64,000 nt of DNA. It comes from Phlebotomus papatasi (taxonomy: Eukaryota > Arthropoda > Insecta > Diptera > Psychodidae). The stretch lies in contig NC_077223.1 of NCBI RefSeq assembly GCF_024763615.1, forward strand, positions 5,332,001 through 5,396,000, read 5' to 3'. The position numbers and the translations under genes were made by a program. This document shows, one piece after another, positions 43,041 through 55,117 of this stretch. Under the pieces are notes generated by a model, which saw only the letters and a list, made by a program, of their open reading frames with translations, was not told where the DNA came from and searched no databases. Within the stretch, counting starts at the first letter, position 1. Each line of letters starts with the position of its first letter.

Positions 43041-44316
43041 TATCTCAAAAAATAACTACAGCTTCCTGAAACTGCCTCATCTTACTCTAAATTTGTTTGA
43101 ATTTTGTTGAAGCTATTGAAGAGTAATAATAAAATCGAATGCACTATATTTTATTGAATAAGCATAACTAATTAGCTTTCCAGAATCTGGTATATTTGTT
43201 ATGTACGAATTAGACCGTGGGCCATATAAAATTATTTAATCATAAATGACACTTCTCGCAATACCTTTTCCAGATATATTTTAAATCATCCCCTTTGTGC
43301 AATGGCCCACCCTGCCCTAATTGATTTATTCAAACTTTTTCCACATTGCTGTAATGACAAATGACACTGTGAGGAAAATTAATTGTATTTTTCACATTGA
43401 TTTCCTGCAATTAATCTCTTTCCTATGTCCCAGTGTGTTTGATCCAGAGAGAGAGAGAGAGGATGAGAAATAGGAAGTGCAAAAATATCAAATCCTGATA
43501 AGGATAAATTGGAAAATTGAATAAGGTGCTTGTAAATAAGCTCATGTGATAATTAATTGGTCTCCACTGGAATTTCACCTTTGTTGTCCTTCTCACAGAA
43601 TCATGTGACATATGGGCTTTTGCAATAAACGTAACGAATTGCTCAACATTAATCATTCCCATAGACAAATGGCAAGGTGTTGGGAGAAGTGGATGAGAAG
43701 GATCACTCTCGATTGCAATTACATTCTGGGTCCTCAAATATCGTGATATGGTGTTATATGAAAAGCTCAAATGAATGTTTGTGCCAAAAGATCACGTACC
43801 TCACCTTCCATTTTCCCAATTTTTCCCGCCTCTTTCTCCTGAAAATAATGTATTTTTTGCACCTCCTTCAATCACTCTTCGTTTCATCTTGTTGATTGCC
43901 AAAAATAAGGATGGGAAGGAGCAAAAAATTGCACATGGAAGAGCAGTGATTGTGGAAAATTGGTAGGAATTGATGTGAAATGGAAAGCATTTTCAGTTAA
44001 TGGAGAAAAAGATGAAATGTAAGTGGGTTTCTTTTCATTTTTGGGGGTGGGGGAATCTTAGAGTTGGGGAAAATCAGTGGGAAAATTCAAGATACATTTG
44101 CAATGGGAAATTCTGATTTTCCTATCAATATTTGATACTCATCATCATTTTTTGAAGCGCAAAACGTTTGCAAGATTACAAATGGGGTCAAAAATTTAGG
44201 TTAGGATAATACTGAATATGAGGTTATGTTAATAATTTTGAAATTTTATAATTCAGTCACAACATGGTTGAGAATGTCTAATGATCTAAAGAGGATTCGA
44301 AACCAGGAAACCTCCA
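43041..44316. other. Single-copy block with a GA microsatellite
   Basis: A (GA)8-type run lies at 43445-43462. A 115-codon minus-strand frame (43423-43770) opens at TTG, has no recognised domain and is of a length expected about twice by chance in this window. No matched-end element was found. Confidence 0.4.
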
Positions 44317-44399
44317 TTAAGGCCTCTACATATTGGGCGGAATTTTCGTCAAAAATTGCATTTTTCACAGAATTTTGACATTTCTACCTAGAGCCACAA

Positions 44400-44649
44400 C
44401 ACTGAGAAAAAAAGGAGGGCGCGATTAACTTTTTTTCCTCATAACTATAACACTTTTTGGGTGTAAAAATATATCAACATTTTTTAATGTTAATTTTACA
44501 CCTTTATAATGGTAAAATTAACATGAAAAAGGGTAACTTTAACCCCTAATACACCTAAAAGGGTAACATTTACACTGATTTCGGATCAATACTGCAGCGT
44601 AAAATTAACATTTCCGGAATGTTATTTTAACTTTTTCGGATTTCTCTGG
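44400..44649. mobile_element. CACTG-ended repeat, copy 2
   Basis: It is a full-length counterpart of 1284-1536 with the same block order, including TTTACACC, TAATACACCTAAAA and GATCAATACTGCAG. It sits inside the 1.7-kb element just after its left end, so it inserted later. Confidence 0.75.
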
Positions 44650-45226
44650 CCAATGGCCGCGGCTATTCCTCTGGATTTTCAGCACCCATTTCTGCCAGGT
44701 CCGCTGATTTTACCGTTAAAATTTGACGCTAAATTTCTTTTTTTCTTTTAAATACCGTATTTGACGCTAAATTTCTTCCTAGCGTTCCATGGACGTTTAC
44801 GGAACTCTGTATTAGACCGTCTAATAAGAAATGTCCGCGAGTTTCCATGGACTTTTCTCTGACGAATATTTCCACGGCTTTTCCTATGGATTATTTGCGT
44901 ATAATCGGCAGTCAGCCCTTCAAAAATTTGGAAAAATCCTCTTTATTTCCACGAAATTCTCCGTGGAAATTTCCATGCAATGACCTTAGAGGCTTCCGTG
45001 GTTTAATAATACGGAATTCCACGACTTTTCCAGTGGATTTTTTTTTATATTTTTCTTCAAAATAATTCCTGATTGATTAAAAATGGCGTGGAATTCTCAT
45101 AGAGAATTTCCACAAAAAAAAACATCCACAAATAAATGGACGATCAGTGCCAATTGGAAACTTAGAACTTAAAGAGTATTCATCTATCAGACGAACACTC
45201 AGTTGTTCTACTTTTGAGTTGAAAAT

Positions 45227-45960
45227 ATTGCTACCATATCGTTCATTTGAGTATGTCTAGCTCGCAAGAATTATAGCGTTAGGGCGAAAAATAATTGCGG
45301 AATTTTGGAGTTTACTTCCATGGAGTCCTGGCAGGAAAGATATCAGAAAATATACTCGGAATATTCAAAGGAAATTTTGAATCAATTTCCAGGGAATGCT
45401 CTCAGATATGTTGCAAGAAAATTCCTAGGACTTTTTTTTTTCAGGAAATCCATGCGAAAAAAAGCTGATAACTCCGCAGATTCCAAGCGGAATATTAGCG
45501 TTTATTTCCACGGAAACTCTCGCAGACAAATAGAAGATAAATTCCAGGGAATTTTCTGTTACTGTGAAACTTTGTGGCCGATCGGCTACAGGTATTGCTA
45601 CCATATCGTTCATTTGAGTATGTCTAGCTAGCAAGAATTATAGCGGTAGGGCGAAAAATAATTGCAGAATTTTCGCGTTTACTTCCATAGAGTCTCTTGG
45701 TAGAGAAGATTTCAGAAAATATACTTGGAATATTCAATGGAAATTTTGTTTAAATTTCCAGGGAATTTTCTTAGGTAATTGCAGAAAAATACTTCGGAAT
45801 TTTTTTCAACGAAATCCATGCGAAAAAAAGCTGATAACTCCGCAGAATTCCAAGAGGAATATTAGCGTTTATTTCTCCGGAAGCTCACGCGGAAAAATAG
45901 GAGAAAAAATCCATGGATTTTTCTGTTACTGTGAAACTTTGTGGCCGATCGGCTACAGGG
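45227..45960. repeat. Two-unit tandem repeat, period about 367 bp
   Basis: Both units begin ATTGCTACCATATCGTTCAT and end GGCCGATCGGCTACAGG. Internal GGGCGAAAAATAATTGC and GCGAAAAAAAGCTGATAACT are kept. Open frames over the first unit (45305-45631) are broken in the second, so it is not coding. Confidence 0.85.
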
Positions 45961-46030
45961 GCAATGCAGACAATTTTCTTTAAAATGCAATTTTTGACGG
46001 ATATTGCTCCCAATGTGTAGACTAGAGGCC

Positions 46031-47126
46031 TTTATAGAGCCAGTACCCAGCCACTCAACTCTCTGATTCATTTATATTATTTTTTTTCATAAGAATATAA
46101 GAAATAATTAAATGTTTCAAATGAAGCAAACATAAATTTTAAATAAATGTTCAAAAATTTTGATAACATCACGTAACCTCTGTGGATATTACAATCTAAT
46201 TTACACGTTGAAAATGTACATTGTTCAATACATAAATAAATTTTTGATTTACTGAACAAATATTTGGTACATCCACGCAAAATAATCAATAGGGGGTTTT
46301 TCCGTGTGAAAGAGTTTAAAATACCATGAACAATGTGAAAATGATAATCCCATTGGAGGGTGCACCTCGATGCCTTTAAATCCATTTGTGAAAATGCAAA
46401 TAACAGTCCTACTATCTCCTCATTATTAATTTAATCCATGTGCAAATATGCGCAATTCTTTGCTATTAATTTCATATTGAAAATTGCAAATATTGTGAAT
46501 TAATATCAACTCAAGCTCATGAATCAAAATTTACGCACTCCATGTCTCACTCTGTAACGCAATTTATTTTACCAAACCCCCCTCCCGTAATAAAAATCCA
46601 GAATAAATATAATTAAAAAATATCCAACAATAATTCTGCAAGAGTAATTGAGTCACGTGTCGGGTGGATTTGGTAGAGAACTCAAGAGGCAATATTGAGG
46701 TAATTTCTCTTGGAGATTGCATCTCAAAGTGTGGATTTTATCACGTTTGAAGGGTCGCTGAAAAATTGGTGAATTTCGCTTATTTGTGATTCCATCGAAG
46801 TGCAGATGACAAGTTCTCAGTTGTTTGACACACCCTCAAATTGCAACCCTCGCGCACTTTTTACCAATTTTTCCATCCTCACAAACTCCCAATGAAAGCA
46901 GAGTCGCTCTGGAGTGTCAACTCAAACCTTCTGAATCACACGAATTTACAGGGAAAGAACTCTTCTGCGTGAAATATTTACACTTCTGCATTCATTTCCT
47001 TCTCCAATCTCGAGGAATGCTTATACACTGAGAGAAAATTGTGTAAAATATTAAGGGTTGACAGCAAGAAAAATCTTCAAGATGAACTTTAAAATTTAAA
47101 TTTATCATTGAAGGTCCGCTTACATA
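46031..47126. other. No gene recognised
   Basis: Single-copy sequence, somewhat GC-richer at 46640-47020. A CACTGAGAGAAAATTG word at about 47027 is a possible lone end of the CACTG family. Confidence 0.4.
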
Positions 47127-47949
47127 GGGTAAATTAAGCTAATTCAAAACCTGCTCCAAATGGAAATTTTTCGCTACTCTAAATGGAAACGTCATTTTTT
47201 TCATGATAAATACAGTACTAAATTATTATAATTATTTATTTTCTATACCACAGTTTCATTATTTAGTTAATTGTGCTCCAAATAAAGCGAAAATCCATTC
47301 ATATTCACAAATTTGAATTTGTTAATTTCTTAGAAAAAATAAAAGTGTACCTTTTCACCGTCGAATTTTTCATCGATCGACCATGTTTTCCAATGAAAAG
47401 CACAATAAGGTGACTGTTTTTTACTCGCTTCGTTTAACATTTATGTCATATTTCTGGCTAATTTTAGTTAAATTAAGTGCTAATCTTTATTGTGAATGGT
47501 ACGTGAAGATTTCAAATGAAATAGTTACCTATTTCGTGAACAAAAAAGGTTTTTCTGAAGTGTCTGCAAATGCTTCAATAGGTAACCCCGGAAATATGAT
47601 TTTTTAAAAGACATTTTCTTATTATTTTATTCGATGAGAAATGAGAAAAGACCAGGAATAAGAACAAATCCTGCACTCAAGAGCAACTCAACAAGGTTTT
47701 GGAAGCCTTTCGTTTTGTCTCCATTTGGATTAATTTGTTTCCAATAGAAGCATTTTACACTCGCGTATTTTTCTTGTGTTTAATAACTTTTCAAATTATA
47801 TCTAAAGAATTTTCACTAAACAGTAACATTCTAGAAGAGTCAAGGAGCAAATTTATGTAATTCTCTTGAGAAAAAATATGAACTTAATGTGTTGAATCTT
47901 CTGTCAAAGTAAATGCGTCTGGAAATGGTTTTGAATAGGAACTTTACCC
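47127..47949. mobile_element. 823-bp decayed pogo-like element, GGGTAAA ends
   Basis: GGGTAAATTAAGCTAATTCA at the left faces GGGTAAAGTTCCTATTCAAA in inverse. Both continue with AAACC, CCA and TGG-type words, and TA flanks both. A short helix-turn-helix-like frame is in the right half (47675-47713). No catalytic domain remains. Confidence 0.65.
47675..47713 (+). pseudogene. Possible pogo-like transposase scrap
   Basis: A 13-codon stretch reads TQEQLNKVLEAFR, like the start of pogo/Tigger DNA-binding domains ('YT.E.L..AL.AVR'). It is preceded in another frame by a basic KRPGIRTN run. The match is suggestive only because of its place inside a TA-flanked GGGTAA element. Confidence 0.3.
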
Positions 47950-48207
47950 TAAACTTAAGAAAAATCTATGTCCTTCGATTCATTTTACTTCGAAACTTAT
48001 TCTGAGTTATATTTTAAAATAGTCAATATCAACGCTATTTAATAAGAAGTACTTAATTTGTAGCACTTGGTGTTCGCTGAGGTCAGGCCAAATGCGAAAA
48101 GTTAAAGAATGGCGACCTCATTATAGAGAATATTTTTCAAGTCACTTAAAAAGAACAAATTTTTCGGTTATAATCCTAAAATTAGATAATTCGAAAATAA
48201 TGATACT

Positions 48208-48488
48208 GGTCCCGGTCAAAATCATGAAAGACAAAATGCCAAAGAGGCCAAAATGCAGAAGAGACAAAATCCGGAATGGATCGATACCCCAAAAGCCAAA
48301 ATTCTGAATTGGTCGGATCCCGAATGGGTTGAAATCAAGAATATCAAAATCCTGAATTGACCAAAATCTTCAAGGAAACGAAATTATTTTTGGGAAGGAT
48401 TTTGGATTTTCGAAATTCAGCTTTAGGAATTTTGGCTTTTCGGGTTTTGGCATTCGAAATTTCGACTTTCTGAATTTTAACTGCCACC
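48208..48488. mobile_element. Small element with CCAAAATNC subterminal repeats
   Basis: GGTCCCGGTCAAAATCATG at the left faces GGTGGCAGTTAAAATTCAG in inverse. Inside are repeated GCCAAAAT and CAAAATCC words, pointing outward in both halves. It belongs with 14626-14893 and 57890-59040. No target duplication was visible. Confidence 0.55.
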
Positions 48489-48899
48489 GTACATCTAACA
48501 CTTTCTTTTAAATTTTCTCTGTAACCTTCAAGATTAATATAAAAAATTTTCAAAAATTCAAAAATGAAACATTAAACTTCCAATCTAACATCCGAACTTC
48601 GTCAAAACCTGAAATATCTTTCGTTTACAGCGAGGGTGAGCAATAACCACTCGAAACCGAACAAATGTAAAAATAAGTTTGTACAGGTAGCGTTTTGACC
48701 AACCCCCTGGCAAGTTGCCTGAAATTCGAAGTCACTTTCTCATACTTCGATTTAAATTTATATGGGATTTTTTTGCACTCGCGACCGTTACACTAAATAA
48801 CAAAAAAGTGAGAAGTTTTTCCGTATTATAAGATACCTTTCCGTATGGAGGGATAAATATACTAAATTTTTGTTTAAATAAATTTTTTTCTCGGAACAT

Positions 48900-49140
48900 T
48901 GTGAGCTAAGTCCGAGATCAATTTAGGAATTGGCTTCAAATAACTAGAGAGCGTCCTAGCAGACATTTCGTCCTCACCTATGAGACCGGAAAAATCGCCA
49001 TTTTGTATTTTTAAAGTCAAAGTTTAACCACTTTAGAGGGCCTATTTTCCAATCAATTTGGTCAAAATTGCAATTATTTGAAAGGTCTTGAAATTTCAAA
49101 CCTGAATACATGGCCCAAATTGATAATGAATTACTAAAGA
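48900..49140 (-). repeat. Fragment of the dispersed repeat
   Basis: GACCGGAAAAATCGCC, AAAGTCAAAGTTTAACCACT, GAGGGCC and AAGGTCTTGAAATTTC match the block order of 3440-3600 and 23900-24020. Only part of the unit is present. Confidence 0.55.
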
Positions 49141-49156
49141 ACGGATAATTGAATTA

Positions 49157-49939
49157 CAGTAGACTCTCGTTAATTCGGCTCTTTTAATTCGGCCAGCAGT
49201 TAAATTTGAAAAAAGTTTGTTGACATTTTTCAAGTTTGATTATGATTATGAAATGAAACAAATATGCTCAAATTTGCCATGGTTTGTCTCAGTTCTGATG
49301 TGTTTTTGCATTATTAAGAGGTTTTCATGAAATTTACCACAAATATGAGTATGTAAACTCAATGGCTCCGTTCAGTAATAACCTTTCGAAGAGACAAAGC
49401 CACTCCAAAGCCAAGCCAAACCTATTCGAAAATCTACCGGAAGCCTAAAGTACAAGTTCATATACCCGCCGCTTAAACGCTGATTGTTCTGCCATTTCGA
49501 ATTTCGATATTCTTGACACTTCAATCTTCAGTCAAAAACAGTGGGCAAACGTTTGCTGCAAAAAGTGATTTTTTGTGTAGTTTTGTGGAAATTCAGGATG
49601 GCAGAACGTCTTAATTGCATTTTCACTCAAAGAAATGTCCTTTTTAGGAACTTGCTCATTTTTGTGTAACTCGTCGGTTTAAACGTTCGAATTTCCAACG
49701 GGTTTTTAGGTAAGTTCTCTCTGATATACCTTCGAATCTATTCTAATCGGTAAAGGAAATACCTCAACCGGAGAGAGCTCTGAAATCGGGAAGGTTATTA
49801 CTGAATGTGAGGAATATGTGTATGCAGATGAATAAAAAATCGTTGTATTTCAAAAAGTTTGTCGCCCGAATTTGTCTCTAATTCGGGTGACATTTTGGTC
49901 CCAAACGTCCCAAATGCCGGAATTTGAGAGAGTCTACTG
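49157..49939. mobile_element. CAGTAG-ended element, inverted relative of 768-1076, split by an insertion
   Basis: CAGTAGACTCTCGTTAATTC at the left faces CAGTAGACTCTCTCAAATTC in inverse, flanked by TA. Outer sequences (TTTGAAAAAAGTTTGTTGAC, TTGATTATGATTATGA, CCATGGTTTGTCT) are the reverse of 768-1076. About 435 bp (49370-49805) have been inserted in the middle. Confidence 0.8.
49370..49805. mobile_element. Nested element with TTCAGTAATAACCTT ends
   Basis: GTTCAGTAATAACCTT faces ATTCAGTAATAACCTT in inverse. The interior is less AT-rich than the host. It contains an ATG at 49599 with a short frame (MAERLNCIFTQRN) and, about 100 bp later, AGGTAAGTTC, a strong donor-like sequence. This could be a captured 5' gene end or part of an autonomous element's promoter and first exon. 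No product was recognised. Confidence 0.5.
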
Positions 49940-51278
49940 TATTACTGAATGAGTAATGATTTTTAGTCGCATTTACTTCTGGTTTGGATGGTTTAATTCA
50001 TACCATTTATTTTTATATTTTTTTTTTCAATATCTCAAGTAATTTTTTATTTACCATCAAATAACATTTCTATAATAATAGCCAATTTTTTCTGAGTGTA
50101 AATTTTTCCATCACAATGAAAAATCTCTTGTTGAGGGTGTCTTCCAATGTGAGTGTCCTTTATTTGATTTGACGATCTTGATGATGAATTTGGCGAGAAA
50201 AGAGGGTCACAGGAAACACGAGGGATGATTCATACATTGATTGACAGCTTCTTTGGGGATTTCTACCACGTTCACGCAGGGAATTTCACCAAATATTGCA
50301 TTCTTCAAATTTCCGTGCAGGCAGACCCAATGCATACAATATCGATTTAAGGGGGATTTTTCCCTGTTCTTATTCCTCAAATATTGAAAGAACTTTCTCT
50401 TAGCTCAGTGTTCCACGTAATGAGGTTAGGGTGTGTGTGTTCGTAAGGGCTGGAAAGGTGGCTGGATTACAAGAGCATTATTGGTAAAATTTGATGGAAG
50501 AGGAGTAATGGGGGATGGTAAAGGTGAATTTTCTCGGGTATCTCAATACAGATGCTATTGATTTAATTTAGCATGCATTTGGAGCGCTTTTAGGGGATCT
50601 TCTGAAAACAATATCCTCCTCATGTCACTTCCGGAACTCTGTCCATCCAAAATACCGCCTTAATCGTGTTAGGGAGTAATTTGTCGTTTTCCCTCTATTG
50701 CACCAATCTCTCGGGCTGTTCCTTTTTTGCACCAAACATCACAGAGGGAAAATTTCATTTGCTTCCATCAATAGAAATTGACAGTTTGCCTCACAAAATT
50801 GAAGTAAAAGCCAAAGGGGGTTTGAGACCACTTTCACCTATCTATTGCTCTTCGTTTAATTCTACACAACAAATTTCGGAAAATGCTATACATCAAAATG
50901 TTTGTTCCTATCCCTAACTCCAATAAATTTTCCCTCTATAACAAAATTTCTTCTTGCATAGAAAATGTGTATTGGCGCCAATTTGGAGGGGTTCAAATAC
51001 TCTTTGATGATCATTCTCAATGATGATAGTTTTCAAATGAAACTTTCAACATTACCCTATGGAGACTTCTATATTGATTATTTTTCCAGTTCCTGTTGAT
51101 GTGGAAAATTTTTCCAATGAATTTTTTATTAGTTTTTCAAAAGATGAATTCCAAGAGAAAACACGTGAAACTCATATCAATTTTCTTCATAAGAATAAAC
51201 TTATCTTCTGAACTATCTTTATTGAATTTTGTGAATTTGATATAAAAATGATAAGAGAAAAAAAAGAATTCTTTGTGT
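49940..51278. other. Single-copy block, no gene recognised
   Basis: 50100-50950 is GC-richer, with a GTGTGTGTGT run near 50432 and an 83-codon frame (50666-50917) of unknown character. There are no matched ends. Confidence 0.4.
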
Positions 51279-52784
51279 GCCCACATAGCTAGGGTAAATT
51301 ATTTCCCAAGCTTTCTGAAACCATTTTGCGAAAGCTTCGGAAACCATTTTTGAAAGTTCGATAACCAAAAAAATGGTTATCCATATTCACCACAAAGTGT
51401 TGAACAAAAGATGGCGCTGATGTCTGTGCTTTTTCAGAATAGAATTAATCAGCTGATGTCTCTGCCAGTGCGGGGAGAATGTAAACAAACAAAAACTAGT
51501 GGGAATTTCCAAGTATTCCTCACTATTTTTTCGATTTGCGGCTTTCATAAGGCTATTGGTATCGTTTACAAACTTTCAACCGAACAGAGAAACATGAAAT
51601 TCCAAATAAGTTGCCTTGTCCACTTTTTATTATTGTTCGAACCCAATTGTAGCTGGGACAGCTTATGTAATTGACCTAAATTTTCATTAGTATTCTAATT
51701 ATACTCTCTTTCCCAAAAAACGATTTGGTTCTAAAATGTTTCATTAATAAATAAAGAAAAAGTCTGCAGCCGAAAACATAGAGAAACATAAAATGCCAAT
51801 ATGAATTTTCAAATACTTTTATAAAATATTATTCTGCAAAACTTTTAAATTTACGCTGTCTTAGCGTCGATTTTATCCTCCGGAATGAATTGAAAGTTAA
51901 GTTTTATATAAAATTTATATAAAATGTCAGACTGCTTCCTCAAATCTTAAGCATTAATCCATATAAAACTTCAAATTTTTAATCATGTTTTCTTTAATAT
52001 TTTATTCTTATCTATTTACCTATTATGATCATTTGATTAGTATTTGTAAAAATATTGTGAATTATTTAAAAAATATAGCTATAAAATAAAAATTACTATT
52101 ATTTTTTATTAATTTACTTTTTTTATTTTTTTATTCATTATTTATTTTATTTTTTTATAATTTATTTTAAAAAGTTTCTCATTTTATTAAAAAATATGGA
52201 AGCGGGATTTTTTCGATTCCCTTAGATTTTTTATATTACCTTTCGATATTTTTAAATATATTTTAAAGCTTATTAACAGAAAAAGAATATTTTTAAATTA
52301 TTACCTGACAAAATGCAAATACTAATTTAGGGATAATAAGGAATAAAAATATAAATAATCAAATTAATAAATAAAATATTGGTTTAATAATTAAGTTTAT
52401 TATTTATAATCAAATAATAACAAACATTCAGAGTGTTAATTTTAAAATCACGAGAATTGTAGACAATTTTGATATTACCAAGATTTATTTTATAGCAGAC
52501 TCAGCATCTTTTATCATTCCTGGAAAAATGTTCTATCATTGAACAATTTTCAATGTACTTAGATCTTCAGTTTGGTGGTTTAATGACTTAAAAATAATCG
52601 GTCATTCATACAATTGTCGCGAATTAAAATGTTCGGAGCGCCAGGAGCTTTCGGAACGAAAAATGGTAATTCCTCAATAATTACCAAAAAAAATGGTCAT
52701 AGCCGAGACACAAAGTGTAAAAAAAATGGTTATCGCTCAGTTGTCGCTGTCTCGGCTATTTACACTTACCCCAGCTATGTGGGC
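51279..52784. mobile_element. 1.5-kb element, GCCCACATAGCT ends, ATGGTT subterminal repeats
   Basis: GCCCACATAGCTAGGGTAAA faces GCCCACATAGCTGGGGTAAG in inverse. Near each end the word AACCATTTTT recurs three or four times, in outward-facing orientations. Subterminal repeats of this kind are typical of transposase-binding sites in hAT-like elements. The middle (51900-52450) is extremely AT-rich. A CTGATGTCTSTGC word is repeated at 51418 and 51454. No transposase frame was found. Confidence 0.6.
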
Positions 52785-53700
52785 GCTCTTTGAGGTGAAT
52801 GAAACTTGAGAATTTCTAAAGAAATTCTCAGAACGTAGAATAATTGTTATGGTAATAGACACGAAGATACGAAGGAAAACCCTCGCCTGAGCTTTCAGAT
52901 AACACGCGTATTTTCTTAGATTATAAAGCACTACCCAAGAATTTCGATAGTGCGAACAAGAGGGTGGAAAAAAATCCACCCAAATAAATAAAGCGTAATC
53001 AACTAACCATTAACCTCATCGTACAATTACTTAATGACTTGGTATTCTCCTCGAATGGGGTGATAAATGTAGTACTACAAGGAATTTTATGAGCAATTTC
53101 GCCTTTTATGACCAACATTTATATGGCAAAGTACGTATGGAATTTCATTCTATGAATCTGGGCGCTGGCATTCATACCCAGGAAGATCAATTTTGGGTAG
53201 AAAAAATATGGCACTGCCACAGAAAATGGAGAAAAAAGTAACACCAGAGGACTATTGTTCATTGGATTAGAACAAGGGTGAAAGATTCACAATGAATGGT
53301 GTACGCACTTGAAATAGTCAAATTGGATGATAAAAAAAGAAAATATATGTTTCATTTTAGTATTTTGATTACCGTTTTAATTCTAAACAAAAACATTATT
53401 AAAAACTACGCAAAAACAATTTTTAAGTTCCTATAAATAAACATTTTCTTAAAATTTAAAAGAATAAACAATTAAATAATATTATTGTGACGCGAAATAT
53501 TATCAAGGCAAAGAAACTTGTCGAAAATGCAAGGAACAGGCAACCAAATAGCGTATTTACATCTAAGACAAAAATTCATGCGAGCAACGCATATGCTGGC
53601 GAAAGACATTAGGGCATTATGGAAAGACAAAACAAGCTGGGCTGGAGTGTAAAGTGACTCATGCTCAGAGAGCAACTTGAATTGGCTGTCCACTATTATT
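52785..53700. other. No gene recognised
   Basis: AT-rich single-copy sequence. The frames at 52737-52979 and 53472-53795 overlap repeats and have no coding support. Confidence 0.4.
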
Positions 53701-53704
53701 AATG

Positions 53705-53938
53705 AGAATTGCAATAAATAAATAAAAATAAATAATAATAATTTTACGAACTTTAGTTCAATGTTAATTGTATTTATGTACAGGGAAATCGTCAATCAGA
53801 ACAAATGACACTCAAATCATCCAGTTTTTTCTTAGTGGAGATAGGAAAAATTTCTGCCTCCACCCAGAATCGAACTAGAGACCTCTCGTTAACTAAACGA
53901 AAGCTCTACCAACTGATCCAACTGATCTATTAGAGGTC
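53705..53938 (-). mobile_element. tRNA-derived SINE of a second type
   Basis: On the minus strand AGTTGGTAGAGC (box A) is followed at tRNA spacing by TAGTTCGATTCTGG (box B) within a cloverleaf-like head (53855-53938). The body then runs into ATTATTATTATTTATTT repeats. The doubled ATCAGTTGG at the head looks like a small internal duplication. It is distinct from 54062-54390, although close by. Confidence 0.65.
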
Positions 53939-54061
53939 ACATGCTCTGCGTGACTTGCTACATGACCTTAACCAATTGCATTGTGCACTGCAATCGCTTA
54001 CTCTCGGGGTTGCGAGATTTGGAAACGATGTGGTGCGTACAATTGAGCCGGCAGCTCATGG

Positions 54062-54390
54062 TGTTCATTATTAATCGTATCGGGATATATTTATTACAAT
54101 TCAATCATATTGTTGTATGTCCCGTGTTGGAAGAATCTGCTGATTGTTATAAATAGTCCAGGAGCACCTTCCCCGCAATGTGGATGATATGCTTCTTCGA
54201 TGCTTCCAGAGTGTTTTGGGCAGAGGCGGTGCATTATAATCATGTTTTTTATCACAATGAAAATGTCCTTTCCTGAATTTCAGTTGCTTGCAACGGGCGG
54301 GACTCAAACTCACAACTTTGAGAGTCGAATCAGAGATCACATCCGCTCAAGACCCAACGGTCTTGCCTACTGCGCCACTGAGATCTCCGG
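54062..54390 (-). mobile_element. tRNA-derived SINE, copy 2
   Basis: It is the counterpart of 23472-23786 on the other strand. On the minus strand the head reads CAGTGGCGCAGTAGGCAAGA, then TTGGGTCTTGAGCGGAT and GAGTTTGAGTCCCGCC. The body contains TGCACCGCCTCTGCC and CAGCAGATTCTTCCAACACG, and the 3' end is TACGATTAATAAT. Divergence is moderate, so the two insertions are not recent duplicates. Confidence 0.85.
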
Positions 54391-54843
54391 CGGTCCATTT
54401 AATGGGAACGATTGGTTCCCAATCTCCTCCCCTAAAGGACCTCTATATGAAGCCTTAAAAATCCTGAAAAGGACGAGATTTCATCGATCCTCAAAATAAA
54501 GTTATGCTCGATCGACGAAGGAGTAAATTCGCCTACACGTTCATGGTCACTTCCTGAATGTCATTTTTTTCCGAAGGAAAACTTTTCAATTAAGCAATTG
54601 ATGTGCCAACAAAATGATTGTGTCTATCTGAAGGAAAGATCGTACAATAATTTAGACGTTCAAACGACCACCGGAAGTCAAGGGCCACCTTATTTGAAGG
54701 TCTGGACTTCCTTGAAGTCAAATTATCGCTCTTCACTGGGGTTTTTAAGCTGTATCCTCAAAATGAATGCCAATGTGTTTCTGGAAATTGTCCTGGAAGG
54801 AGTGTTGGAGTCGTGGACTAACAAAAATTTCAGTAAGAAGTAT

Positions 54844-54880
54844 TGGAAGTTCGAATTGGAAGTTCGAATTGGAAGTTCGC
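54844..54880. repeat. 13-bp short tandem repeat
   Basis: The unit GGAAGTTCGAATT is repeated almost three times. It lies within a single-copy stretch (54391-55117) in which nothing else is recognised. Confidence 0.8.
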
Positions 54881-55117
54881 GACAACGTCGCGCTGTAATT
54901 CCACAATCGATTTCAGAGTAGTAAATTGCCCAAATCCAATCTAAATTAATCTGGCTAGAATAATCCACTTCAATTTTGTTGATTATTTTTATTAAAATAC
55001 TTTTTTTTTCACTCTTATATTCCCAAGAACGCATGATTTATGTTATAAAATTGCATATAATGGTCTTTCTAAAGCTTTTCTATAGAAGTATTTGGTTAAA
55101 AATTATACAATTTTATG

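Larger units (their letters stand above)
44321..46030. mobile_element. 1.7-kb element, GGCCTCTA ends, TTAA-like site
   Basis: The left end GGCCTCTACATATTGGGCGG faces GGCCTCTAGTCTACACATTG in inverse, and both are followed by CGTCAAAAATTGCATTTT. TTAA precedes and TTTA follows. It contains the CACTG repeat (44400-44649), a region dense in TTCCAYGGAAAT dyads (44650-45110) and a two-unit tandem (45227-45960). It is related by its ends to 22391-22621. No transposase is seen. Confidence 0.6.

Noticed and set aside
43423..43770. 115-residue minus-strand frame with protein-like composition
   Set aside because: It starts at TTG, ends in a microsatellite-encoded Ser/Leu run, and about two such frames are expected by chance.
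45305..45631. 108-residue frame MEFTSMESWQERYQ
   Set aside because: It covers one unit of a tandem duplication, and the second unit carries stops and indels in the same frame.
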